Source: UMGS1470 sp051889215
GTDB lineage: Bacteria; Bacillota; Clostridia; Christensenellales; UBA1242
Assembly: GCA_051889215.1 (NCBI GenBank)
Contig: JBJFDC010000052.1
Span: 1 to 27,095, forward strand
Length of the DNA: 27,095 nucleotides
Direction of reading: 5' to 3'
Shown: positions 14,624 through 20,950 of the stretch, in pieces
How positions within the stretch are numbered: position 1 is the first letter of the stretch
Layout of the letters: each line of letters starts with the position of its first letter
The notes under the pieces: generated by a model
Told to the model about the DNA's origin: nothing
Databases searched by the model: none
What the model saw: the letters and a program-made list of their open reading frames with translations, nothing else
Position numbers and translations under genes: made by a program

Positions 14624-14776
14624 ATTGACGTGGTCAATTATATTATTCGCTAACACTCATAATGATATTGAACCAATACTTTTGCAAAGCAAAAATATCA
14701 TTGCATTGCAATATCATTTGCGTCAGCAAATAATATTGAGCCGACAGGTTCAATTTAAAATTGCCTTACGTCATTT
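14624..14776. repeat. Array of short hairpins between the IVP gene and the tRNA-Ser repeats
   Basis: Five short inverted repeats with 3-4 base loops occur in order: ATTGAC-GTG-GTCAAT (14624-14638), TTTTGC-AAA-GCAAAA (14680-14694), ATTGC-ATT-GCAAT (14700-14712), TTTGC-GTCA-GCAAA (14717-14730) and ATTGAGCC-GACA-GGTTCAAT (14735-14754, one G-T pair). A sixth, imperfect one lies at 14758-14775 and resembles the tRNA terminator. A longer inverted repeat (AATGATATTG 14661-14670 / CAATATCATT 14709-14718) overlaps them. No credible gene lies in 14554-14920. Confidence 0.7.
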
Positions 14777-14780
14777 TTTT

Positions 14781-14895
14781 GGCGCAGAGAGTGCGGAACA
14801 TGCAACAAGTGCATGAGAATCCTCCTCTCTGCAAACTGTCGTTTTGGCGCAGAGAGTGCGGAACATGCAACAAGTGCATGAGAATCCTCCTCTCT
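14781..14895 (-). repeat. Two identical 50-bp repeats mimicking the tRNA-Ser 3' end
   Basis: Units at 14781-14830 and 14846-14895 are identical over 50 bases, separated by 15. On the minus strand each ends CTCTCTGC-G-CCA, exactly the 3' acceptor strand, discriminator and CCA of the neighbouring tRNA-Ser, preceded by ATGTTCCG, which also occurs in the tRNA just before its T arm. The unit nearest 14781 is preceded by GCAGAGAG, giving a perfect 8-bp acceptor-like stem around an inner CATGCA/TGCATG hairpin. The T arm and anticodon arm are absent. Confidence 0.85.
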
Positions 14896-14896
14896 A

Positions 14897-14920
14897 AAAA
14901 AATTGCCTTGCGGCATTTTT
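14897..14920 (-). terminator. Probable terminator of tRNA-Ser
   Basis: Minus strand, directly after the CCA: TGCC-GCAA-GGCA followed by ATTTTTTT. The stem is short (4 bp plus flanking A-T pairs after a mismatch). A degraded copy of the same element follows the outer 50-bp repeat. Confidence 0.55.
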
Positions 14921-15008
14921 TGGCGCAGAGAGGCGGATTCGAACCGCCGGAACATTTCTGTTCACCTGTTTTCGAGACAGGCACATTCGACCACTCTGAC
15001 ATCTCTGC
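14921..15008 (-). tRNA. tRNA-Ser, anticodon CGA
   Basis: An 88-base tRNA with encoded CCA that decodes UCG. The acceptor stem GCAGAGA (15002-15008) pairs with TCTCTGC, followed by discriminator G and CCA (14921-14923). The anticodon arm is CCTGT-CTCGAAA-ACAGG, giving anticodon CGA. The long variable arm (GAACAGAAATGTTC, a hairpin) is the class II feature of serine tRNAs, and the T arm is GGCGG-TTCGAATC-CGCC in outline. A near-consensus promoter lies 12 bases upstream. Confidence 0.95.
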
Positions 15009-15020
15009 TCACAATGCTAA

Positions 15021-15049
15021 ATAATATCATTTTGCTCACATTTTGTCAA
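15021..15049 (-). promoter_or_regulatory. Promoter of tRNA-Ser
   Basis: Minus strand: TTGACA (15044-15049), 17 bases, TATTAT (15021-15026). Start predicted ~6 bases before the mature tRNA 5' end. Confidence 0.8.
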
Positions 15050-15105
15050 ATGTCAAAATAATTTTTATATATTAATTAAAAAAATGAAGTTTGAATTGTT
15101 TTCGT

Positions 15106-15135
15106 TTGACAAAAATGATGGGTTTTATCTATAAT
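15106..15135 (+). promoter_or_regulatory. Promoter of the RsgI-like lipoprotein gene
   Basis: TTGACA (15106-15111), 18 bases, TATAAT (15130-15135): both hexamers are consensus. AGGAGG (15150-15155) follows. Confidence 0.85.
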
Positions 15136-15159
15136 AATAAAGTATAAAAAGGAGGATTT

Positions 15160-16275
15160 ATGAGTAGAACAAACAAAATTATTTGCTATGTTGTGGCTTG
15201 TGTGATGCTTCTTTGTGTTGCAGTTCTGATGTTCGGCTGCAAAAATAATGATGGCGAAACAAAGGTCATGAATATGTCAATCAATCCTGAAGTTGAATTT
15301 ATTCTTGACAAAAACAACAAGGTTGTGTCTGTTTCGGCAAAAAATGATGAAGGCAACTTTATTATTGCAAAAGCAAGTTTTGATGGGATGACAGCAGAAG
15401 AGGCCGCAAAACTTTTTGTTCAAATCTCAAATGAAAATGGTTTTGTTGCCGGCGACATTCAAGTTGAAGTTTCTGGAAGTCAGGCAGAAAAATTGCTTAA
15501 TAGCGTAAAAGCCAATGTTGAAGTTTATCTTGACCAAGAGGGACTTAATGTTGAAATTGTCCTTGAAAAAATTAACAGGGCAGAACTTGAAGAGACGCTC
15601 AAAGACTGCATGAAGGAACTTGGAAGTGATGAAATTGCAAATCTCACCGAAGAGCAAGTTATTGCAAAAATCAAAGAAATGAGAGACCAAACAAAAGATC
15701 TCAACACCGAAAAACTCAAAGAAATGTATTATGAGTTCCGCGCTCAAGCAATTGAAAAAGCGAAATTTGATGCATATATTGAGGCAATCCAAAATTCAAA
15801 CATATTCAACAAAGACCAAATTGTTGCATACTATAATGAACTCATACAAAAAATCGCTTCAATGCAAAAATCGTTTGTTGATGAGTTTTTGTCAGCGAAA
15901 AGCGAATATCAACAAAAAATGCAAGAATTTATTGCTGCAAAACAAGAATTGCTTCAAGCAAGACTTGATGAAGCAGACCAAAATGTTTTGGCTGAAAAAG
16001 AAGCCGCACTAAAACTTGTTGAAGAGCAATTAAGTGCTATAGAAGAAAAAGCAAGAGCTGCACTCGAAACGGCAAAAACAACTTTTGCAACAATCAAAGC
16101 AACATTGAATGCCGCTATTGAACAAGTTGTCAACAATTTGCCTCAATCAATCAACGCAAATATCAATGTTGAAATCAACAAAACCAAAGTTAATTTTGAG
16201 GCAAGTTTCAAGGCGGATTATGCTGAATATATCAATGGCGAATATTGGGCTGGACTTGAAGTGAAAGTTGCTTAA
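15160..16275 (+). CDS. Lipoprotein with RsgI-like domain and long coiled coil
   Basis: A 371-residue secreted protein. The N-terminus (IICYVVACVMLLCVAVLMFGC) is a lipoprotein signal peptide with Cys27 as the likely lipidated residue. Residues ~35-125 (MNMSINPEVEFILDKNNKVVSVSAKNDEG as two adjoining strands, then MTAEEAAKLFVQISNENGFV) follow the pattern of the extracytoplasmic middle domain of RsgI-type anti-sigma factors (SINPS.E...N....V). Residues ~130-320 are long charged helices, very probably coiled coil, and the final ~50 residues look beta-rich. Unlike RsgI there is no anti-sigma N-terminal domain and no sigI neighbour, so it is not an anti-sigma factor itself. A surface sensor or wall-binding role is inference. 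Strong promoter and AGGAGG site. Confidence 0.75.
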   Translation: MSRTNKIICYVVACVMLLCVAVLMFGCKNNDGETKVMNMSINPEVEFILDKNNKVVSVSAKNDEGNFIIAKASFDGMTAEEAAKLFVQISNENGFVAGDIQVEVSGSQAEKLLNSVKANVEVYLDQEGLNVEIVLEKINRAELEETLKDCMKELGSDEIANLTEEQVIAKIKEMRDQTKDLNTEKLKEMYYEFRAQAIEKAKFDAYIEAIQNSNIFNKDQIVAYYNELIQKIASMQKSFVDEFLSAKSEYQQKMQEFIAAKQELLQARLDEADQNVLAEKEAALKLVEEQLSAIEEKARAALETAKTTFATIKATLNAAIEQVVNNLPQSINANINVEINKTKVNFEASFKADYAEYINGEYWAGLEVKVA

Positions 16276-16300
16276 AATTTGCGTTTATATGATTGCAAGA

Positions 16301-16333
16301 AAAAAGATTTGTCAATTTGGCAAATCTTTTTTT
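16301..16333. terminator. Bidirectional terminator between convergent genes
   Basis: AAAAAGATTTG (16301-16311) pairs with CAAATCTTTTT (16321-16331) around a 9-base loop, with T-runs on both strands. It serves the lipoprotein gene and dapA. Confidence 0.85.
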
Positions 16334-16339
16334 GTTTCA

Positions 16340-17224
16340 TCAACAGAATTTTTTGAGTTCGGCAAAAAGTTTTTGCTTGTTTTCATCTGACATTTGAGTC
16401 AGTGGCAGGCGAAGAGTCGAACTCATTTTGCCCAGATGCGCGAGTGCTGTTTTGGCTGGAATTGGATTGACTTCAATAAAAAGTGATTTGATGAGCGGGA
16501 GGAGCGCAAGCTGAATGTCCCTTGATTTGTTTATGTCGCCCGCAAAATATGTTTCACAAAGGTCGTGCATTTGTTTTGGAACAACGTTTGATGCCACCGA
16601 AATCACGCCAATGCCACCAAGTGCAAGAATTGAATATGTGAGTCCGTCATCTCCAGAATAAACCGGCATGTCATCGCCGCAAATTCTTATTATTTCAGTG
16701 ATTTGTTCAATGTTTCCGCTGGCTTCTTTGACTGCAACGATATTTGGAATTTTGCTTAAAATTTTTAGTGTTGAGGGCTGAATATTGACGCCAGTTCTTC
16801 CTGGAACATTATAGAGAATGATTGGCACTTTGACCGCGGAGGCGATTTGTGTGTAGTGCTCAACAAGTCCGCTTTGAGTCGCTTTGTTGTAGTATGGAGT
16901 GACATGAAGAAGGGCATCAACTCCAAAACTTTCATATCTTTTGCTTTTTTCAACTGCCACTCGTGTGTTGTTTCCGCCTGCGCCTGCAATCACTGGAACG
17001 CGGTGGTTGACATGTTTGACTGCGAATTTGATGACTTCATCGCATTCGTCTTGTGTCATGGTTGCAGGTTCTCCTGTTGTCCCAAGGAACACAAGTGCTG
17101 AAACTCCGTTTGCAATTTGTTCTTCAATGTGTTTTGCGAAGGCATCAAAATCAATTTTTGTCCCGTCCTGAATAAATGGCGTGACGAGTGCGGTTGCAAC
17201 ACCGCGAAATATTTCTTTTTTCAT
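16340..17224 (-). CDS. dapA: 4-hydroxy-tetrahydrodipicolinate synthase DapA
   Basis: Condenses pyruvate with aspartate semialdehyde, the first committed step to lysine, diaminopimelate and dipicolinate. The 294-residue TIM-barrel enzyme shows the family motifs: ALVTPF near the start, LGTTGEPATMT (family GTTGE..TL), the active-site Tyr138 in LYNVPGRTG, and the Schiff-base Lys166 in VAVKEAS, followed by YSGDDGLTYSILALGGIGVISVASN. Length is normal. AGGAG lies five bases before the ATG, inside the last codons of dpaB. Last gene of dpaA-dpaB-dapA, where its product feeds dipicolinate synthase directly. Because this copy sits in a dipicolinate operon, a second dapA for lysine elsewhere is possible. 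Confidence 0.96.
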   Translation of the reverse strand: MKKEIFRGVATALVTPFIQDGTKIDFDAFAKHIEEQIANGVSALVFLGTTGEPATMTQDECDEVIKFAVKHVNHRVPVIAGAGGNNTRVAVEKSKRYESFGVDALLHVTPYYNKATQSGLVEHYTQIASAVKVPIILYNVPGRTGVNIQPSTLKILSKIPNIVAVKEASGNIEQITEIIRICGDDMPVYSGDDGLTYSILALGGIGVISVASNVVPKQMHDLCETYFAGDINKSRDIQLALLPLIKSLFIEVNPIPAKTALAHLGKMSSTLRLPLTQMSDENKQKLFAELKKFC

Positions 17225-17225
17225 G

Positions 17226-17801
17226 TTATCTCCTTAAAAGCAGGGGCTGAATTTGTTTTGATTTGTCAGCATAAGCCAAAGTGTCCTCAATTTTTGACCA
17301 GTCACATATAAGTGATTTTGGTTTGTTTTCTGGGTCGTCTTGCCCAAAAGGCACAAAAAACACATTTTTTGCCGACAAAAGTTTTGCGATATTTTCAAGA
17401 TTAAATCCAAGTGCATCGTTGGTTGATATTCCAAGGATTATTGGTTTGTTGTTTCTCATGAGTGACTTTGCGACCATTGTGACAGGGGTGTCAGAAATTG
17501 CGTTGGCAAGTTTTGAAAGTGTGTTTCCAGTGCAAGGTGCAATAATCAAAACATCAATCATATTTTTTGGTCCAACCGGTTCGGCGTCTGTCATTGTCTT
17601 TATTGGTGCTTTTCCTGTGATATTTATCACTTTTTCCTCAAAATCATTTGCTTTTCCAAAGCGAGTGTCAGTGTTTGCGACAGACAAGGAAAAAATTGGA
17701 ACAACATTATAGCCCTTGTCAACCAAATTTTGGATTTCTGGCAATATTTTTTCGTGTGTGCAAAATGAGCCGGTTATGGCAAATCCGATGTTCTTAAACA
17801 T
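17226..17801 (-). CDS. dpaB: Dipicolinate synthase subunit B
   Basis: With DpaA it oxidises dihydrodipicolinate to dipicolinic acid, the calcium-chelated solute of the endospore core. The 191-residue flavoprotein-type subunit begins IGFAITGSFCTHEKILPEI (family ITGS.CT), with DVLIIAPCTGNTLSKLANAISDTPVTMVAKSLMRNNKPIILGIS-type core elements, shown here as APCTGNT and AKSLMRN..P, and PFGQDDPENKPKSL near the C-terminus. Length fits SpoVFB (~200). It overlaps dpaA by eight bases, and its stop is one base from the dapA ATG, a tightly coupled three-gene operon. Confidence 0.94.
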   Translation of the reverse strand: MFKNIGFAITGSFCTHEKILPEIQNLVDKGYNVVPIFSLSVANTDTRFGKANDFEEKVINITGKAPIKTMTDAEPVGPKNMIDVLIIAPCTGNTLSKLANAISDTPVTMVAKSLMRNNKPIILGISTNDALGFNLENIAKLLSAKNVFFVPFGQDDPENKPKSLICDWSKIEDTLAYADKSKQIQPLLLRR

Positions 17802-18558
17802 AATTATTTTCTCCTGTGATATTTTCTAATAAATATTTTGCTGCAGTTTGTTTTGAGTATCTTTGTGGAAGAGCAGGGGCGGGCACAAATTTGAAATGCG
17901 TGGCAAGGGCTGGGTCTATGGAATTTGTCGATGCTGTTTCAATGTAAATTGTGTCGCGTGCAATTTTCCCAAAATTTTGCTCATCAAAAAGCACTTGAGG
18001 AATGGTGTTGACAATAACATCATATTCGTGGAGGTGGGTTTGATAGTCATCTCCAAAATAGCAAGTGTTTGTGAATGTAAAACATTCGGGGAATTTTTCT
18101 TTGTTAAATCTCACCAACGCATGATGGACTCCAAGTCTCCCCAAATATATTGAAAGCGCTTTTGCAATTCTCCCGGCACCCAGAATGAGCACATTGTTTT
18201 CGAATATCGATTTTGGAGAATTCTCCAAAATTAGTGCCAACACACCTTCAGCGGTGAGGTTTGCATTTTTTATTGTAAATATTTCATCATTCATCAAATT
18301 GTGATAAACAACATCTTTATTTTTTAATTTTTCTTGATGATTTTCCGATAATTTCCCGCAATATAGAGAGATTTTTTTTGGAATGAGATTAATTTCTTCA
18401 TCTGTCCATTTTTTTGCAGGCGAAAATATCAGTGCGTCACCCACACTTATGCTACCTAGCGAGTTGAATGAAAAAACTTCAGTGAATAGTTTTTTTTCGT
18501 CAAGCATTGTTTTTAGAATCTGATTTCTCGCATCGCTCGTGTCAATAAAATATGTCAT
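17794..18558 (-). CDS. dpaA: Dipicolinate synthase subunit A
   Basis: The NAD(P)-binding subunit of dipicolinate synthase, normally made in the mother cell late in sporulation. The 254-residue product has the nucleotide-binding motif VLILGAGRIAKALSIYLGRLG at ~123-143 in two parts (GAGRIA is the glycine loop), preceded by LTAEGVLALIL (family T.EGA..), with DVIVNTIPQVLF after it. It is shorter than Bacillus SpoVFA (~300), mainly in the N-terminal part, which is also divergent. AGGAGG (18563-18568) precedes the ATG. First gene of the operon; the upstream region carries a sigma-K-like element rather than a clear sigma-A promoter. Confidence 0.88.
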   Translation of the reverse strand: MTYFIDTSDARNQILKTMLDEKKLFTEVFSFNSLGSISVGDALIFSPAKKWTDEEINLIPKKISLYCGKLSENHQEKLKNKDVVYHNLMNDEIFTIKNANLTAEGVLALILENSPKSIFENNVLILGAGRIAKALSIYLGRLGVHHALVRFNKEKFPECFTFTNTCYFGDDYQTHLHEYDVIVNTIPQVLFDEQNFGKIARDTIYIETASTNSIDPALATHFKFVPAPALPQRYSKQTAAKYLLENITGENNYV

Positions 18559-18573
18559 AGTTCCTCCTAAAAC

Positions 18574-18600
18574 AAACTATGAGAAAATTCTCGTTATTGT
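18574..18600 (-). promoter_or_regulatory. Candidate sigma-K-type promoter of dpaA-dpaB-dapA
   Basis: Minus strand: AC (18599-18600), 17 bases, CATAGTTT (18574-18581). The sigma-K consensus is AC-N16/17-CATA-N3-TA, so all but the last base agree. The match is short and could be chance. The spacer holds a 12-base palindrome GAGAAAATTCTC (18581-18592). Confidence 0.4.
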
Positions 18601-18609
18601 CACTCGCCT

Positions 18610-18639
18610 TTAACAAAAAACCAAAAGTTGAAATATACT
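18610..18639 (+). promoter_or_regulatory. Candidate promoter of the PRK06851-family gene, leaderless
   Basis: TTAACA (18610-18615), 18 bases, TATACT (18634-18639), then six bases and ATG. The -35 is imperfect. Confidence 0.5.
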
Positions 18640-18645
18640 TTTAGT

Positions 18646-19662
18646 ATGGAAAACAAACATTATTTTTTAAGCGCCCTCACCAATGAGGGATTTTGGAATT
18701 ATTTTGACTATGCTATAGATAAACATGATGGATATGTTTTTGTTCTAAAAGGTGGCTCTGGCAGTGGGAAAAGCACACTAATGAAACACGTCGGCGAATT
18801 TTTTGGCGGGCTTGGTGAAAGCATTGAATATTTCCATTGCTCATCGGACCCCGATTCTCTTGATGGTGTTAGAATTCGAGAGCGTAATGTGGCCATTGTT
18901 GACGGAACAAGTCCGCACGTGAGGGAGGCAAACATTCCTGGAGCGGACTCAAAGATTATCAATCTTGGTTCGTCAATTTCTGATGGATTGAGGAGCAAAA
19001 GAAAAGAGATTGAAAACCTCTATGACAAGAAAAAGCACGCATACTTTTTTATTGAAAAAATTCTTTGTGTTGCTGGATCTTTGTATGAAATTAATGCTCA
19101 AATTGAAAAAAACATGAAAAAACACGCTGATTTGGATAAATTATTCAACAAACTCATTGAAAAAACTTGTGGCGAAAAACTCGAAAAAGAGGGTTCAATT
19201 CGCCACTTGTTTAGAACTGTTATTTCAGAGGACGGCGAAAAACAATTCGACAAAACAAACTCTTTCAAAAAGGTTTTTCGGGTAAAACTTGGGGTGTATG
19301 AGGCAACTGAACTTTTTGAACGGCTCGCATCAATTTACGAACAAAACGGATTTGAGGTTATATGCTTCCACGACTATCTCAGTCCAAAAAACATAGAATC
19401 AATCTATATTCCTGAAAAAGATATTTTGATTGAAAGAACAAGTCTTCGCATGACGCTGGGTTGTTCTGATTTGGAGTTATATGTCAACAATGAGTTTATG
19501 ATTGACGGAATGCTCGCCTTTGCTGCCAAGTATCTCGGGATTGCAAGGTCGCATCATTTTGAGGTTGAAAAAATTTATCGAGGATATGTCGATTTTTCAC
19601 AGCATAAAAGCGTGACAAGCGAAATCATTTCAGATATAAAAACAAATTTTCCGATTGGGTGA
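18646..19662 (+). CDS. PRK06851-family P-loop ATPase, second P-loop lost
   Basis: A 338-residue protein of the uncharacterised two-domain ATPase family PRK06851. The first domain has an intact Walker A, GGSGSGKST at 36-44, then FHCSSDPDSLDGVRI and AIVDGTSPHV, the family hallmarks. The second half begins with the same RHLF...G lead-in (186-197), but where family members repeat a G-x-x-G-T-G-K-S-T loop it reads VKLGVYEATELF (213-224), so this P-loop is gone, as is the HC..DP motif (now FHDYLSP). The ATG at 18646 was chosen because a -10 box ends six bases before it, without a ribosome site (leaderless); no upstream ATG fits. Divergent from dpaA, upstream of lysC. Function unknown; a sporulation link is suggested only by position. 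Confidence 0.85.
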   Translation: MENKHYFLSALTNEGFWNYFDYAIDKHDGYVFVLKGGSGSGKSTLMKHVGEFFGGLGESIEYFHCSSDPDSLDGVRIRERNVAIVDGTSPHVREANIPGADSKIINLGSSISDGLRSKRKEIENLYDKKKHAYFFIEKILCVAGSLYEINAQIEKNMKKHADLDKLFNKLIEKTCGEKLEKEGSIRHLFRTVISEDGEKQFDKTNSFKKVFRVKLGVYEATELFERLASIYEQNGFEVICFHDYLSPKNIESIYIPEKDILIERTSLRMTLGCSDLELYVNNEFMIDGMLAFAAKYLGIARSHHFEVEKIYRGYVDFSQHKSVTSEIISDIKTNFPIG

Positions 19663-19673
19663 CGAGAACAAAG

Positions 19674-19704
19674 CAATCACGCGATTCATATTATGAATTG
19701 ATTG
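19674..19704. promoter_or_regulatory. Long inverted repeat just upstream of lysC
   Basis: CAATCA (19674-19679) + ATTCATA (19684-19690) faces TATGAAT (19692-19698) + TGATTG (19699-19704). The arms match perfectly over 13 bp apart from a CGCG bulge on the left. It ends 25 bases before the lysC ATG and abuts a TAAAAT -10-like box, so it could be an operator. Confidence 0.55.
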
Positions 19705-19729
19705 GATAAAATAATCGGAGAAAAATACA

Positions 19730-20944
19730 ATGTTGGTTGTTCATAAATACGGCGGCTCAAGCGTGGCGACAACTGAAAAAATCATGGCCATTGCAAGCCA
19801 TTTGCATGAACTTCATGAAGCGGGCGAAGAACTTGTTGTTGTGGTTTCAGCAATGGGCAAGACGACAAACAAATTAATTTCTCTTGCTCATGAGATTACC
19901 ACAACTCCAAACAAGCGAGAAATGGACGTTCTCATGTCCACGGGAGAACTTCAATCGGTTGCACTGCTCTCCATCGCACTAAACGAACTCGGAGACCGAG
20001 CGGTTTCGTTGAGTGGTGCCCAAGCGGGCTTTTTGACGAGCAGTGACCACACTCATGCCTATATTCAAAAAATTGATATTCAAAGAATAAAAAAGCATAT
20101 CGACAATCACGAAATCGTTATTGTCGCTGGATTTCAAGGCGTTGATTGTTTTGGCGACACGACGACATTTGGTCGGGGCGGCTCGGATACGACGGCAACC
20201 GCTCTGGCGGCGAGTCTTGGTTGCGCGTGTGAAATTTATACAGATGTTGAGGCGGTGCATAGCATTGACCCAAACATATATAAAGACTCAAAAAAGCTGC
20301 ACGAAATCACATATTTTGAAATGATGGAAATGGCGGTGAGTGGGGCAAAAGTCTTGGAGCCGAGGAGCGTTGAACTTGCTTATAAATACAATGTTCCGCT
20401 ATATCTTGGCAAAACACTTGAGGTTGACAAAACAAAAGGAACTTGGGTTATGGAAAAAGTCAATATTGAACATATGCCGATGCGTTGCATATCGGTCAAA
20501 GAGGGATATAACGCGATTGTTATCACGCTCAATCGTTTTGATACGAAATATTGGAACCAAATATACAAACTTTGCGAAACACTAAACAATTACGAGATGC
20601 TTTGTTCAATTATATCAAAAGAGAAAGCAATATTCTCATTTGGCGTGCTCGATGGGTCGCTTGAAGAAGTTAAACAAAAAATTCAAGATGGGTTCAAAGA
20701 AAGCATTGGGGCATTGATTCAAGGCGGGATTGTCGAAATTCATTGCGGACTTGCAAGACTTTCTCTTGTGGGAATTGGTCTTGCAACTCACACAAGGATT
20801 GCGGGAGTCGTTTCAGAGTTGTTGATTGAGAATGGCATTGAATATGGTTTTGTTTCAAACACTGAAATTTCACTATCTTTTTCGATTGACAAAAAAGACA
20901 AAGACAAAGCAGTTGAAATTTTGGCAAAAAGATTTGATTTGTGA
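19730..20944 (+). CDS. lysC: Aspartate kinase
   Basis: Phosphorylates aspartate, the entry step to lysine, diaminopimelate, threonine, methionine and dipicolinate. The 404-residue protein starts VVHKYGGSSVA (family K.GGSS), with VVVVSAMGKTTN, STGELQSVALLS, FGRGGSDTTATALAASL and SGAKVLEPRSVELAYKYNVPLYL, all expected of aspartokinases. The segment usually reading DGV.T.DPR is altered to DVEAVHSIDPNIY. The C-terminal ~140 residues hold two ACT domains (GVVSELLIENGIEYGFVSNTEISLSF is split across the second), so end-product feedback control is expected. CGGAG precedes the ATG. It pairs with asd six bases downstream. No lysine riboswitch fits into the 67-base upstream spacer. Confidence 0.95.
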   Translation: MLVVHKYGGSSVATTEKIMAIASHLHELHEAGEELVVVVSAMGKTTNKLISLAHEITTTPNKREMDVLMSTGELQSVALLSIALNELGDRAVSLSGAQAGFLTSSDHTHAYIQKIDIQRIKKHIDNHEIVIVAGFQGVDCFGDTTTFGRGGSDTTATALAASLGCACEIYTDVEAVHSIDPNIYKDSKKLHEITYFEMMEMAVSGAKVLEPRSVELAYKYNVPLYLGKTLEVDKTKGTWVMEKVNIEHMPMRCISVKEGYNAIVITLNRFDTKYWNQIYKLCETLNNYEMLCSIISKEKAIFSFGVLDGSLEEVKQKIQDGFKESIGALIQGGIVEIHCGLARLSLVGIGLATHTRIAGVVSELLIENGIEYGFVSNTEISLSFSIDKKDKDKAVEILAKRFDL

Positions 20945-20950
20945 GGGAGT

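Noticed and set aside
14511..14816. Plus-strand open frame of 101 codons between the IVP gene and the tRNA
   Set aside because: It overlaps the 5' end of the IVP gene antisense, consists largely of the hairpin array, and has no ribosome site.
14781..14895. Possible CRISPR array from the 50-bp repeats
   Set aside because: Only two units with a 15-base linker, and the repeats match the adjacent tRNA end; no cas genes are nearby.
14766..15002. Open frames across tRNA-Ser and the repeats, one with AGGAGG followed by ATG (MHLLHVPHSLRQ)
   Set aside because: They run through the tRNA gene and both repeats and have no coding character; the AGGAGG-ATG pair is a by-product of the repeat sequence.
19663..19729. 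Lysine riboswitch upstream of lysC
   Set aside because: The spacer is only 67 bases, far shorter than the ~170-base lysine aptamer, and no matching core is seen.
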